Assembly: GCA_907163375.1 (NCBI GenBank)
Contig: CAJQUW010008706.1
Coordinates: forward strand, 744,001 to 808,000
DNA length: 64,000 bases
Reading direction: 5' to 3'
Origin: Prostheceraeus crozeri
Taxonomy: Eukaryota; Platyhelminthes; Polycladida; Euryleptidae
Shown here: in pieces, positions 22,696 through 33,400 of the stretch
Numbering within the stretch: position 1 is the stretch's first letter
Layout: each line of letters opens with the position of its first letter
The notes under the pieces: generated by a model
What the model was told of the DNA's origin: nothing
What the model saw: the letters and a program-made list of their open reading frames with translations, nothing else
Database searches by the model: none
Program-made: the position numbers and the translations under genes

Positions 22696-25600
22696 TAGAC
22701 ATGCACGACAGAACGTGCGCATGTAGAACCAAAAGGATGGAAACGGAATACTGAGATGGAGAAAATCAACTTTGTGAGACTTTTAAGGACAATGACCGAT
22801 ACATCCAGGAACATGGATACTTTTGATAATTCACTGATCTAGGACTATTCAACCAGATGAACTAAATGCTTATTTTTCTACTATATTCTATTATTCTTAC
22901 TATTTTCTGCTCAGACTGAAGCATTCAATAAAACTTTTGAATCAGATGAAGTTTTGAAAATATACTGAATACGTTGAGAAATTGGGTATATTTCTGATAT
23001 AGACGTTCATCACAGCAAATGTTACTTAATATAAGGAGTCATTCACATCATAATTGTAGAGTGTGAGGATTTACAAGTACTGAACTCATCACTTCAGCTT
23101 ATATCTGTAATTAAAGTTATTCCTAATTCAGTCATTCTACGAATTATTTTCTTGCATTTTCAGCTGAAAAAGCAGAATGTATTGACAGCAATAAGTTGGC
23201 AATTTTATTAATAAAGACATTCTATGCATCTAATTAAAAATAGGCCTACCGAGCTTTTATTATCAGATCTATCTAATAAACATGTAGGGGATAAGATATT
23301 ATATCATTCTTCTTTCATCTACCAAATCTTAGTTTTCACAATATATGTGGATGCTTGCACATACTTTCTGAGATCGCTTATTTGCTAATAAATGGTTTCG
23401 AATATATTAATTTCAGTAATTCTCTATACAATCATCAACTGTTTTATCTACATGACATTGTAGATGACATTTCGAGTTAATGACACATAGATAGTTGGAT
23501 AACGAGGACGATCAATAACCTGTTCCTACATTCTATATTTCATTTTTCATATTGGTTTCAAACTGTGAAATCACCAACTCGGCTCTACATCATAGACGGC
23601 AACACGACCATTTTTTGTTAATAGATCATTCAATTTAGGCAATTTATAATGAGCAAATCCGAACGAAGGTGAATCTAATCAGGAGTTAATTTCGAGTTTC
23701 AAGTCTCGCGTTTGAGGATTTGGCATCATTAAATGGATGTAAGGTAGGTTACGTGCTAAATTGTGAAATTGCTATTGTACCAGTTTAATGCTGATTTCTG
23801 AATAACCTGCTAATGCAGGATCCTTCTCAGAAATGGACAATTGTTATTCATCTTTAGGTCATAGAGCAGGCAGGCCTAAACAGTACGCAGAGTCTACTCA
23901 AAATTGAAGTAACATGAAACTTAATATTGGATATGAAATAGAGTAAAAATTTACTGATAAGAAGCTTTTGTGGATAAGCTGATTACCAAGGGAATTTCAT
24001 GAGCATTATTATCATTTTTGTCTTCAATTGAAAACTATAATAATGACACATCTAAGTGGGGAGTCAATTTAATAATGTCGAAGCTGATGACATATTGGGA
24101 TTTAATTAATACTGAAATATTACTCTGGACTACCGCATTGAGTCTGATAAAAAGAATGAAGGAATTACGTATACAAGTAGCTGGGCCTGCAATGTATTTT
24201 TGGTGTCTAAGATCATGCGATCATCTCTGCCGTGTCAACAGCCGAACTTCCAGAAGCTTTCATCATATGGCTCAATGAATAGTTGAGTTGGCATGCGCAT
24301 GCTCAAAGAGATGCTAATGACTTCAACCAAAAACAAAGGCTGAAGATTTCTCGAAAGTGCTGTACGCGTGTATTAATTAAGATGCATTAGTGAACCATCA
24401 AAGAAAATTCTCAAAACCTATTGAAAGAATGCGTGATTGATTGCAGGAATATGCAGCCTAATTTATGACTACCACTTCTCGTTGATCAAAAATGAGCTGC
24501 TGCCGATAAAATGATGGTTTTATGCATAGAGTAGGGGCATATAGGTAGAGTGTCGACTCAATAAAGTATCTGTATACAGTGAAAATTTTTATATGAAAAG
24601 ATTCAGTTTTTTGCGGAGATTACGTTCACGTGGTCCAAAAAATTATTTGAGTAGTTTTAAATATGTCAAAATTTTGCAAATTTTTTACTACCGACATGGA
24701 AGCCTCTTTAGAAGCAGTATGAAACAATCTGGATATCAAAAGGAATGAACATTTGCTAGAAACAACTTAGCTAACCGGAAATTGAGCTGATTATCAAAGG
24801 AATTTGATGAACCGCACTAAAATGGAAGTCATCATGAAAAAACGAGAGCTTATTGTGCTTTCTTGGCTGAAATTTCAAGTTATTATTTCAATTTTCACCA
24901 GTATGATCTTATGATTCACCAAATTCATGTTTTATTTCTTAAATCTGAATGGTGATCTGGACCCATCTATACCTTTCAAAGTTTATTGAAATCATTGTCT
25001 TTGATTATGTGCCAGTGGCAGGATGCATGTGATATGATAACGCTAAAGAAAAAACACTTGAGGTTGAGTATGAAAGTATAATAGCAACCTGTCGAATTTC
25101 TAATTTAACAAACATTACCTCTCCAAAGCTGTCACAGCACGGAGGATCTGTAAATATTCCTTCTGCATTACAATCATTGTCAGTCATTTCTGTGGTAAAT
25201 TCTTCAAAACCTCAAAAATTTGCAAATCTCACATTTGGTTACAATATCCAACATGCATCCTCCTTGAGTTCATTTGATAAAATTGAAAGTGTATAAACAT
25301 TGGGGATTTAATAAATGCTGAGTTACCACTCTACCTAATATACTTACTCTATGGTTTTATGCCTTCTAAAATAGAGAGAGGTCGGGCTTTAAAATTTCAT
25401 TATGTAGCCCCTATTCTTGATAATACGCGATATTTCTTTAACTGTAAATTACACTGTACCTCCAGATTTCATTGTAGAGCTCTGCTTTTGAATGATACAG
25501 GCTATAAGGCCTAAGTTTATAAGGTTTTCACAAAGATATTTAATTGTTTAAAAGGGCTAGATGAGAAATAGATGCCTAAATTTGAACCCATTTTTAGTAC

Positions 25601-26999
25601 GGTCCTTATCGTGGCAAAAATGCATTACGGCAATGGGGCGAAATTGCTGTTTTGTCGGCTGTACAGTGTGAAATGCGACAAAAAGCCTTGGAAACGGCAC
25701 ATGATGTAAAGCACAATTCACTGATGCTATATGATAAGTTTCAAGAATATTCGTTCAGTAGTTTCTCTGAAAAAAATTGTTAAAGATGAGAGCGGTGATA
25801 CAGCAATTTAGTGCAGTACTATCAATTTGGAAGAAAAAATATTCACATGAAGACTGATGTTGAGTATTGATAAACACACAACTCCCTCTGTACAATTCAT
25901 GACTATTAACAAATTCATCCGAGAATACGGATGTTACACTGAGCAATTGGCTATTAATAAGGCTCAACCATGTCAACAACGCTCTTCGAGTTATTCACCA
26001 GGCTGAAACTACAACATGGATCCATGTATTGCAAATAATTAACAGAGGGCATTTTAGGTCCAAGTGGAATCGATCATCGGGTGTCTGTCAATGTCAAAGA
26101 TGTTGTCAATGTGCATTGTATAGCATACGTAATATATGTTGTTTGTTTTCATTTGCTTAAGCCAATTTTATATCAAATTTTCTGATAATTCATATATTTT
26201 TTCTGTTGTATCAGGTAATTTCTTACCGCAAAATTACATTTACACGTTAGATTATTGCCAAGATTGGCAATCGCGTTTGGCGTGGCCGGGCAGCGGTGGG
26301 CACAGCAACGATGTACATGTACAACCACAGCCAGGCTTCGTACTTATCACGAAGAAACAATCTGCATGATCAAAAGTAAAGACGCGGCTCATTTTTCTGT
26401 TCAGAAAAGTCATTTAGTCATGTATTAGGTGAATTATAAGTGAACTTCATTCACTCTGCTTTTATCTAAGAATGACACAATTGGTTTTCATTTGTGCTAT
26501 TCCTATGTAACATGCGATGTTCAGATTTAATAATCAACTCACATAAAATAATGCAATGAAGTCTAATTGAAATAATTGTATCAACAGGGTGCTCTCATTT
26601 ACAACTGGGTTTTGCAAGACATCTGAAAAAGTAGAATAGACTATTATTTGTTGCAATTTGGACGCTGTTTTCAGACATGTATAAAAATTTCTTGATTTAT
26701 TAAATGCGTTTTGGTTCTGTAATTACTAAAAAGAAGTGATGAAAAGGAATATTTGCTGCTCGCTTACAAATATTATGAAATTCATGCAATATCAGCTGAT
26801 TTTCACTGGTTTCGTTGTACACAAGGTAAAAACACGCCTACTTCCTATCTAGCCCTTTATAATATTAAATATCTTTGGGTTTTCATCTTATGTCAAAAAG
26901 AGATGTCTACAGAATTCAGCATGGTATATTCTTTAAATTAGGCAATTTCGGAATTCATGTCGAACTGCTGAATTATGTAAGATGATTATGATATATTTC
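22696..26999. other. Intergenic stretch, no gene accepted
   Basis: AT-rich sequence between the odd-skipped-related gene and the Penelope-like element. A possible exon after an acceptor-like AG at 26215 and another near 25599 were considered but could not be joined or recognised. No long repeat or RNA gene was seen. The last 12 bases before 27000 are the left target-site duplication of the Penelope-like element. Confidence 0.45.
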
Positions 27000-27035
27000 G
27001 TGTTGTAATGTTAAGGCACTCTCACCCGTAGTTAA

Positions 27036-27554
27036 ATGAATAAAGTAAAAACCACACTAGTACGGAAGAATGTTATTCGAGCTTTCGACCGTCCTTCAGA
27101 CAGTCATAATCATGAAATGAATGAAAACATTTACACCTACACGTACACCAAAAGATAAAAATGAAGAAGTTAACAGGTAAGAAAAGAACAGAGCGTGCCG
27201 ACACAGGAGGGGCGGAATGACATGTGCAAGGAGGCTCAGACATCTAAGATAAAACATTTCCAACACCGCGAACAACGAGATTAGCAACATGAGTATTTAC
27301 ATTAATGAGGCCGGAATTGAGATTTACAACATTGTCGGGATGCGATCTTATTACAGATGATTTTAAAACACTTTTCTGGTATGGAGGTCATTGCAGGGAT
27401 AAATCAAGCGGGCGCTATCAAAATTAAAGGAGTGGTCATTATTTACAGAATGCACATATAAAGAATTGTTCATGTTATGATTGCGAATATCATACTTGTG
27501 CTCTTTAATCCGAACGTTCAAAGAACGACCGGATTCACCTATGTAAAATTTATT
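27036..27554 (-). repeat. Left inverted terminal repeat of the Penelope-like element
   Basis: It is the reverse complement of 29322-29840 with very few mismatches by eye, for example one in the segment matching ACAATGCTTTATATG. It carries an inverted copy of the endonuclease-coding end plus the 3' untranslated tail. Confidence 0.93.
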
Positions 27555-29513
27555 CATTCTCCTAACCTCCGACTTGACATCGAAGACACTATCAAATTCC
27601 TCACACAGAGAAAAACCAATGCTCAGCGCTCTCGCTTGGGTGGAGTCTTGCACCGTCTATGCAGTGATAGTCCTTGGTCGAGGTTCAGTCCCCGCAACAG
27701 CATCGTTAACCTTTCTTCGTACTCACTAACTCCTTGTGAACGTGAGATTCTGAGTTTTGGTCTTAATTTTGCTCTTCCTGCCAACCGTAAACATTTTCCA
27801 TTGTATGTTCGTAATTTTAATTTTCTAAGTAATAATTCTGTTGGTAATGGGTATCTTTCATCAGTCATTGGCTCTATTTTCAATGATTTGAACTCTATGT
27901 CCGATTTCCCTAAGCGCTATCATGACGCTCTCCTTTCGCTTAAAAGAAATTCCTCTATTAAGATTTCACAAGCTGACAAAGGTGGCAAAATTGTTATCCT
28001 TGATTCAGACGCCTATTCTGAAAAGCTCTCTTCCATTTTTCTTGATCGCACTAAATACAAACCTCTTGATGCTAATCCCTTAGCTTCTATGCAGTCTAAC
28101 TTTAATCGTGGCTTGAAATCGTTGTCTGACAAATATCCGCAGTATAGATCGTTTATTCTTTCTTTCAAATCTGTTTTACCTTCTTTACCATATGCTTATG
28201 GTCTTCCCAAAATTCATAAACTGAATTGTCCTTTGCGTCCTATCATTTCCTATGTAAATTCTCCCACCTATCATCTTTCCAAAAGGCTTGCATCTCTTTT
28301 ATCCCCTTTCCTCGGGTCTTTTTCGTCCTCTCACTTAAAGCACAATGAAGATCTGTTGTCCAGGCTCCATAACCTTACTTTATCTCCTTCTGATCGCTTT
28401 ATTTCCTTTGACGCCGAGTCTCTGTTCACTAATGTTCCCCTTTCACCTACACTTGATTTTATCGCCAGGCGTCTCCCAGACATTAATCCTACTTTGCCTA
28501 TCTCTATTCCATGTATGTTAGATTTGATTAAGCTTGCAGCCTCGCATAGTTCTTTTTCTGTAAATAGAAAATGCTTTGAACAGACCTTTGGATTTTCAAT
28601 GGGCAATCCTTTGTCTCCCGTGTTAGCCAACTTGTTCTTAGAACATGTGGAATCTGAACTCATTTCCTCTTTTGTGGGATCAAAACCGTTTTTCTTTGTT
28701 CGCTACGTTGATGATATTTTAGCTGCTGTAGACTCCACCTTCGATTTAAACTCCTTTTTGTCCTACCTTAATTCTCTTTATCCCACTTTATCTTTTACAT
28801 TCGAATGGGAATCAGATTGTTCTATTTCTTTTCTTGACGTTTTGATAGTTCGCTCTCCCACAGGCTTGAAATTTAAGGTATTTCGAAAGCCTACTCATTC
28901 GAATTCCTATCTTCACTTTTTCTCTTTCCACCCCTTGTCCATCAAACTTAGCGTTGCACATGGCTTGTTCCTTCGCGCTTTGAGAGTATGTAGTCCTGAA
29001 TTTTTGTCTGATGAAGTTGATTTCATTTTCGCTTCACTTTCTGCCTTAGCCTATCCTCAATCTGTACTTAATAAGTCCTTGTACAAGGCTAAATCCTCAT
29101 TTTATAAACCAAACCCTCGTTCTGACTCTGATTCCTTCCATTCGCGTTTTTGTGTCCCATATGTTCCGTCATTGAATACTCGCACTCAATCTTTGCTTCG
29201 CTCGCACCTGAATTGTAATGTTAGCTTTTCCTATCCTAATAAGATTAAGTCTGTTGTGGTTTCCAATGCCCCCAAGGTCGTTCCTTCTTCTGGCGTTTAT
29301 CGCATTGATTGCAATGACTGCAATAAATTTTACATAGGTGAATCCGGTCGTTCTTTGAACGTTCGGATTAAAGAGCACAAGTATGATATTCGCAATCATA
29401 ACATGAACAATGCTTTATATGTGCATTCTGTAAATAATGACCACTCCTTTAATTTTGATAGCGCCCGCTTGATTTATCCCTGCAATGACCTCCATACCAG
29501 AAAAGTGTTTTAA
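27477..29513 (+). CDS. Penelope-like protein: reverse transcriptase plus GIY-YIG endonuclease
   Basis: The frame is 678 residues. Reverse-transcriptase landmarks run in order: DKGGKIVILD near residue 165, YGLPKIHK near 238, SLFTNVPLS near 317, GFSMGNPLSP near 372 and the catalytic YVDDILA near 410. The C-terminal GIY-YIG domain starts near 606 (GVYRIDCNDC, then KFYIGESGRS and RIKEHKYDIRN). That combination defines endonuclease-bearing Penelope-like elements, which prime reverse transcription at a nick in the target DNA. The first ~25 codons lie in the left inverted repeat and are antisense to the endonuclease region, so the natural start is probably later and is not settled here. No internal break was seen. 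Confidence 0.93.
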   Translation: MIANIILVLFNPNVQRTTGFTYVKFIHSPNLRLDIEDTIKFLTQRKTNAQRSRLGGVLHRLCSDSPWSRFSPRNSIVNLSSYSLTPCEREILSFGLNFALPANRKHFPLYVRNFNFLSNNSVGNGYLSSVIGSIFNDLNSMSDFPKRYHDALLSLKRNSSIKISQADKGGKIVILDSDAYSEKLSSIFLDRTKYKPLDANPLASMQSNFNRGLKSLSDKYPQYRSFILSFKSVLPSLPYAYGLPKIHKLNCPLRPIISYVNSPTYHLSKRLASLLSPFLGSFSSSHLKHNEDLLSRLHNLTLSPSDRFISFDAESLFTNVPLSPTLDFIARRLPDINPTLPISIPCMLDLIKLAASHSSFSVNRKCFEQTFGFSMGNPLSPVLANLFLEHVESELISSFVGSKPFFFVRYVDDILAAVDSTFDLNSFLSYLNSLYPTLSFTFEWESDCSISFLDVLIVRSPTGLKFKVFRKPTHSNSYLHFFSFHPLSIKLSVAHGLFLRALRVCSPEFLSDEVDFIFASLSALAYPQSVLNKSLYKAKSSFYKPNPRSDSDSFHSRFCVPYVPSLNTRTQSLLRSHLNCNVSFSYPNKIKSVVVSNAPKVVPSSGVYRIDCNDCNKFYIGESGRSLNVRIKEHKYDIRNHNMNNALYVHSVNNDHSFNFDSARLIYPCNDLHTRKVF

Positions 29514-29840
29514 AATCATCTGTAATAAGATCGCATCCCGACAATGTTGTAAATCTCAATTCCGGCCTCATTAATGTAAATACTCATGTTGCTAATCTCG
29601 TTGTTCGCGGTGTTGGAAATGTTTTATCTTAGATGTCTGAGCCTCCTTGCACATGTCATTCCGCCCCTCCTGTGTCGGCACGCTCTGTTCTTTTCTTACC
29701 TGTTAACTTCTTCATTTTTATCTTTTGGTGTACGTGTAGGTGTAAATGTTTTCATTCATTTCATGATTATGACTGTCTGAAGGACGGTCGAAAGCTCGAA
29801 TAACATTCTTCCGTACTAGTGTGGTTTTTACTTTATTCAT
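29322..29840 (+). repeat. Right inverted terminal repeat of the Penelope-like element
   Basis: It contains the last ~64 codons of the open frame and about 325 bases of 3' tail. The tail includes CTGAAGGACGGTCGAAAGC at 29777-29795, which resembles the conserved core of the hammerhead ribozymes found in Penelope-like ends. The inverted copy of that motif is at 27081-27099. Confidence 0.93.
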
Positions 29841-29850
29841 GATATATTTC

Positions 29851-30410
29851 CAATGCCATTAACTTGCTGTGTTTGAGATGGAAAGCAGAGGAGTGTGTGT
29901 ACATGTGCTGACTATATAGTTAGACCTATACAAATAAATTGCAGTTCAGAATAGGTCGCAAGTTGTAATGTGTAGCCTACATTATCGATTTGAGGATATA
30001 AACCAGACTCCAGAAAATCAGAGCTTCCTCGATTTGTAAAGAATGTTAATTTCTCTGAAATTAATCTAATTAGAAGACTTTAGCAACAGATTATAGTAAC
30101 TAGATAAAAACAGTCCAGTTACGAAGATATCGGCTATCAGAATGGTCTGGGGGCCAATAAACCCGGCCTGTTATTGCACTTAAGTATATGGTGGACAAAA
30201 GGCCTCGCTGTCGATACCATTGGTGTACATCCTTTCATTTTGCAGAATACGCTATGAATCTTCGCTTAATCCCTGACTAGACTTCATCAAAGCAAAAACG
30301 AGATATGAAAAAAGATCGCATTTATTCTTACTTGGGCTCATTCGAAGCACTTCAAAAACTGGTGGAGTTTGATATGTTTCATATCATCTGTTCATACAAA
30401 GGCATTTTCC
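29851..30410. other. Short intergenic stretch
   Basis: It lies between the Penelope-like element and the CFAP61 stop codon, and should include the CFAP61 3' untranslated region. I see no other feature. Confidence 0.5.
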
Positions 30411-33400
30411 TTATCCTACCATCCCAGGTTTGGCGTACATCGGCAAATGATAATAGTTATAGCTGATAAAGCTCAAGAGTCTCAACTCAACTGCCCGCTT
30501 TGATCCTGTCTTGCGATATTCTTCTTTCAAGGACGCCTTCTGACTGGCTGTGAGCTGCAAAATAAAAGATGAATCTTTATGATGTAAATCAGTAAATGAA
30601 ACAATATTGATGTTACATACCCCCAGATCTTCTTCAATCATGGCTCGAATTTTCGTTTCCAAAGAATGATGATCCTTTGTCTGAAAATTGTGAATATTTG
30701 CTAGTCTTCATAATGCGATATTTCTCAGTCTGCATCATTCATGATTAAATAAATACTCATTAATTAAAACAAGAGCATTTAGTATAGACAGGAATAGACA
30801 CTTAAAACAAAGTCAACAGATCATAATAATTCAAACAGATTCCTTGGAAATGTGTTCAATGAGATAATACTTCAGAAGCATCTTCGGTGAGTATCTTCGA
30901 AAGTAATGCTAGAGTGTAGGATATGATGACACCTAATCTGGGAAAATTTAAATATAATAAATTAGGAATCGAAGTATTTTTGTAATGTTTTTTCTTTTTC
31001 TCTATAAACTTTCATACATATCGACCAGATTTTTTGTCATCTTCTGCAAAATGATCATAGAAATAACAGTCTAATAAGAAATCCTTGTTTGCCCCTGAAA
31101 CTCCTAATTTAAAACATTTGGATTTGTTAATGAAACGCTAATTATTCAAATTTATAGGGTCTAAATATGAGTTGATTACCATTTGAAAGTTAAAAGCCAG
31201 AAAAACTGCGTGCTATCTCCATTAGTTAAACAAAAAGAGTCTTTCCGCCCTCTCCGTAAAATCGCAAGTACGCAGTGTGCGACAACCAACTAATTCCGAA
31301 AGTCATGGAGAAGTTACATCAATAAGTATTATGTAAAAAGATTGCTCCTCCATCATTCAGGCCAATAATCGTGCTGGGCACCACCGAAGATGCTCCTAAT
31401 ATCGTTTTAAAATGAATATGACCAACATCTGTTACTTGCAAAATTAGGCCTATTTTTTTGTTGTTAATGACTTATGCTTCAACTTTTAAAATAGCGATGA
31501 CCAGATTTTCACTGAAAATGTTGCCGGACTTATGCAAACAGTCGGAAAGTGTCCGTAATTACTTTACCACAAGAAAGTTGGAATTAGTCACTGAGCTGTA
31601 ACCTGAATTCCATAAACATCCTTGCTTCTCTATCAGCCATCGTCATCTGTAAATTTTGCGACCACCCTTCGATGGAAAAATAAAAATGTAGTTTTGAAAA
31701 ATGACTCGCACTTACGGGTTGAGTAATTAGGAGTTCTCGAACTTCGTCCTTGAAATCCTTGAATCGATCATGGAAAATGGCCATACACCAACTGCCACGG
31801 AAGTATCTGCAAAATCAATCAAATCAGTCATCTGTTAATGCATGAGTTTAGTTTTGAAAAAACTCACTCATAGAAGTCGGTAATCAATTTTTCATTGAAC
31901 CGAGCAGCCAAATTGTTGAGAATTCGCTCGTGAATGCCGTAGAGACAAAGGATATTGGAGACGGGGAACTCCTAAAAAAATAAATACCAATGAAGAATTT
32001 GATAGTGTAAATCGAAAAAGTGAAAGTGGCGTGGTTTTCAGTGTTTCTGATAGCAAAATGGCCGAACATGGTCATGATCTATAGACTGAAGCAACTATTT
32101 CACAGGGAATTGTCACAATTGCCTATTTACAGTGAATGTTTTTACGCTATGGTTGATGCTAGAAAAGCAAGCATAGTTGAGACCAGAATTACAGTCCGTC
32201 AGACTGATCTTGACTGAGCATGATAATTTATGAAGCAAAAACAGATAAACCGACATGGTCATGCAGCCTGCCTTGGTCTCTATCTCAAATCTGCGCTCGA
32301 CAGTATTAGTCGATTATGAATTTTCACACAGCAGTGATGAATTTATAAGTAATTTTGCTACTCATGACTCGTGTGGGATAAGTGACTACTGATCGAAGAG
32401 TCACATTGCACCCATCATGGTGATCAGTTCGAGTTGGGCAAAATACGAAGATATCCACTTTGTTCATTATAGTGCTGTAGTTTCCATAGTTTCACTGAGA
32501 GCTCAATCCTTTATTTGTTTTTTGACAAATTTCCATTTTTCACTTTCTTTGCTCATGTTGGCAAAATTGTTGTCATTCCATTCATCGCCAGTCAAATATT
32601 TATTGAAGTCTGCAATATCCTGAAATTGAGCAAATCCTGAAAGCCTGCGATTGACGATAATCTAATAACTGAATTTTGAGATCTCGGAAATCGAGATAGC
32701 AAGCTATAAACAGAACGCAGTTGCTTATGAAGGTAGAGAATATACAAGTACGTTGAAAGCTTGGATACTCATGAGAAAGAATTTAACCGCTGCTTACATT
32801 AAATGATGATATCAAATGAAAATATGTTAGGGACCCAACTCGTCATTGGTCAACTTGGCTAGCATCGACCACTCATCTTGGCTCTCGTCAAATGATGACA
32901 TCAACACGATGACGTCATGGATTGCTTTGCGTCTTCTTAAGAATTTTGGATAAATGCATTGAAAGAGGAAGCTCTGTTAATATAAACTCAGAACTGCTTT
33001 TAAGTATTTTTGATTAGAAACTCACTTTTTTCGAAAGACAGGTGATAGTTTCGATTGAACCATGCTTGTTCACATGAAGAAGAAAATAACCTTGATCACT
33101 ATCTGGAGATCCAGTCACGAGATGCCGCTCCTGTGACAGAAAACTGATATTGAAATATTATCATAATTTTGCAGTAAAAACTAATAGATTCTTACCGATA
33201 CACCCTCGTTGTCATTGATAGGCTTGAATGGTGTAACGACAGAGGGCTTTCCAGCTGTCAAGTAGTTGTATCCACCAGGCAGAACACCACCTTGCACCTT
33301 CGGACCATCGTAGAGAGGAACCAATGTGACATTTTCCATTGGCGGTTTCAGTAACGGCTCCAGAACTGGATCAAACAGACGTAGGATGGTATGCGCCAAC

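Larger units (their letters stand above)
27000..29840 (+). mobile_element. Penelope-like retroelement, whole-looking
   Basis: One long open frame encodes reverse transcriptase and a GIY-YIG endonuclease. The frame lies between 519-bp inverted repeats (27036-27554 and 29322-29840). The 12-mer ATGATATATTTC occurs at 26988-26999 and 29839-29850, a target-site duplication that places the left edge at about 27000, 36 bases outside the inverted repeat. Penelope-like elements are known for LTR-like ends that may be inverted and for variable target duplications. The left inverted repeat is an antisense copy of the endonuclease-coding 3' end. The near identity of the two ends and the unbroken frame point to a recent insertion. 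Confidence 0.93.

Noticed and set aside
25599-25780. Open segment after an acceptor-like AG (YGPYRGKNALRQWGEIAVL)
   Set aside because: No fitting donor or partner exon, and no family recognised.
26216-26369. Possible terminal exon (QNYIYTLDYCQDWQSRLAWP) after an AG at 26215
   Set aside because: No upstream partner exon with matching phase was found and the product is not recognised.
31603-31646. Candidate extra CFAP61 exon (MTMADREARMF)
   Set aside because: Its end phase does not fit the next exon, while 31716-31806 joins 30621-30680 cleanly in phase and the joined protein matches the family.
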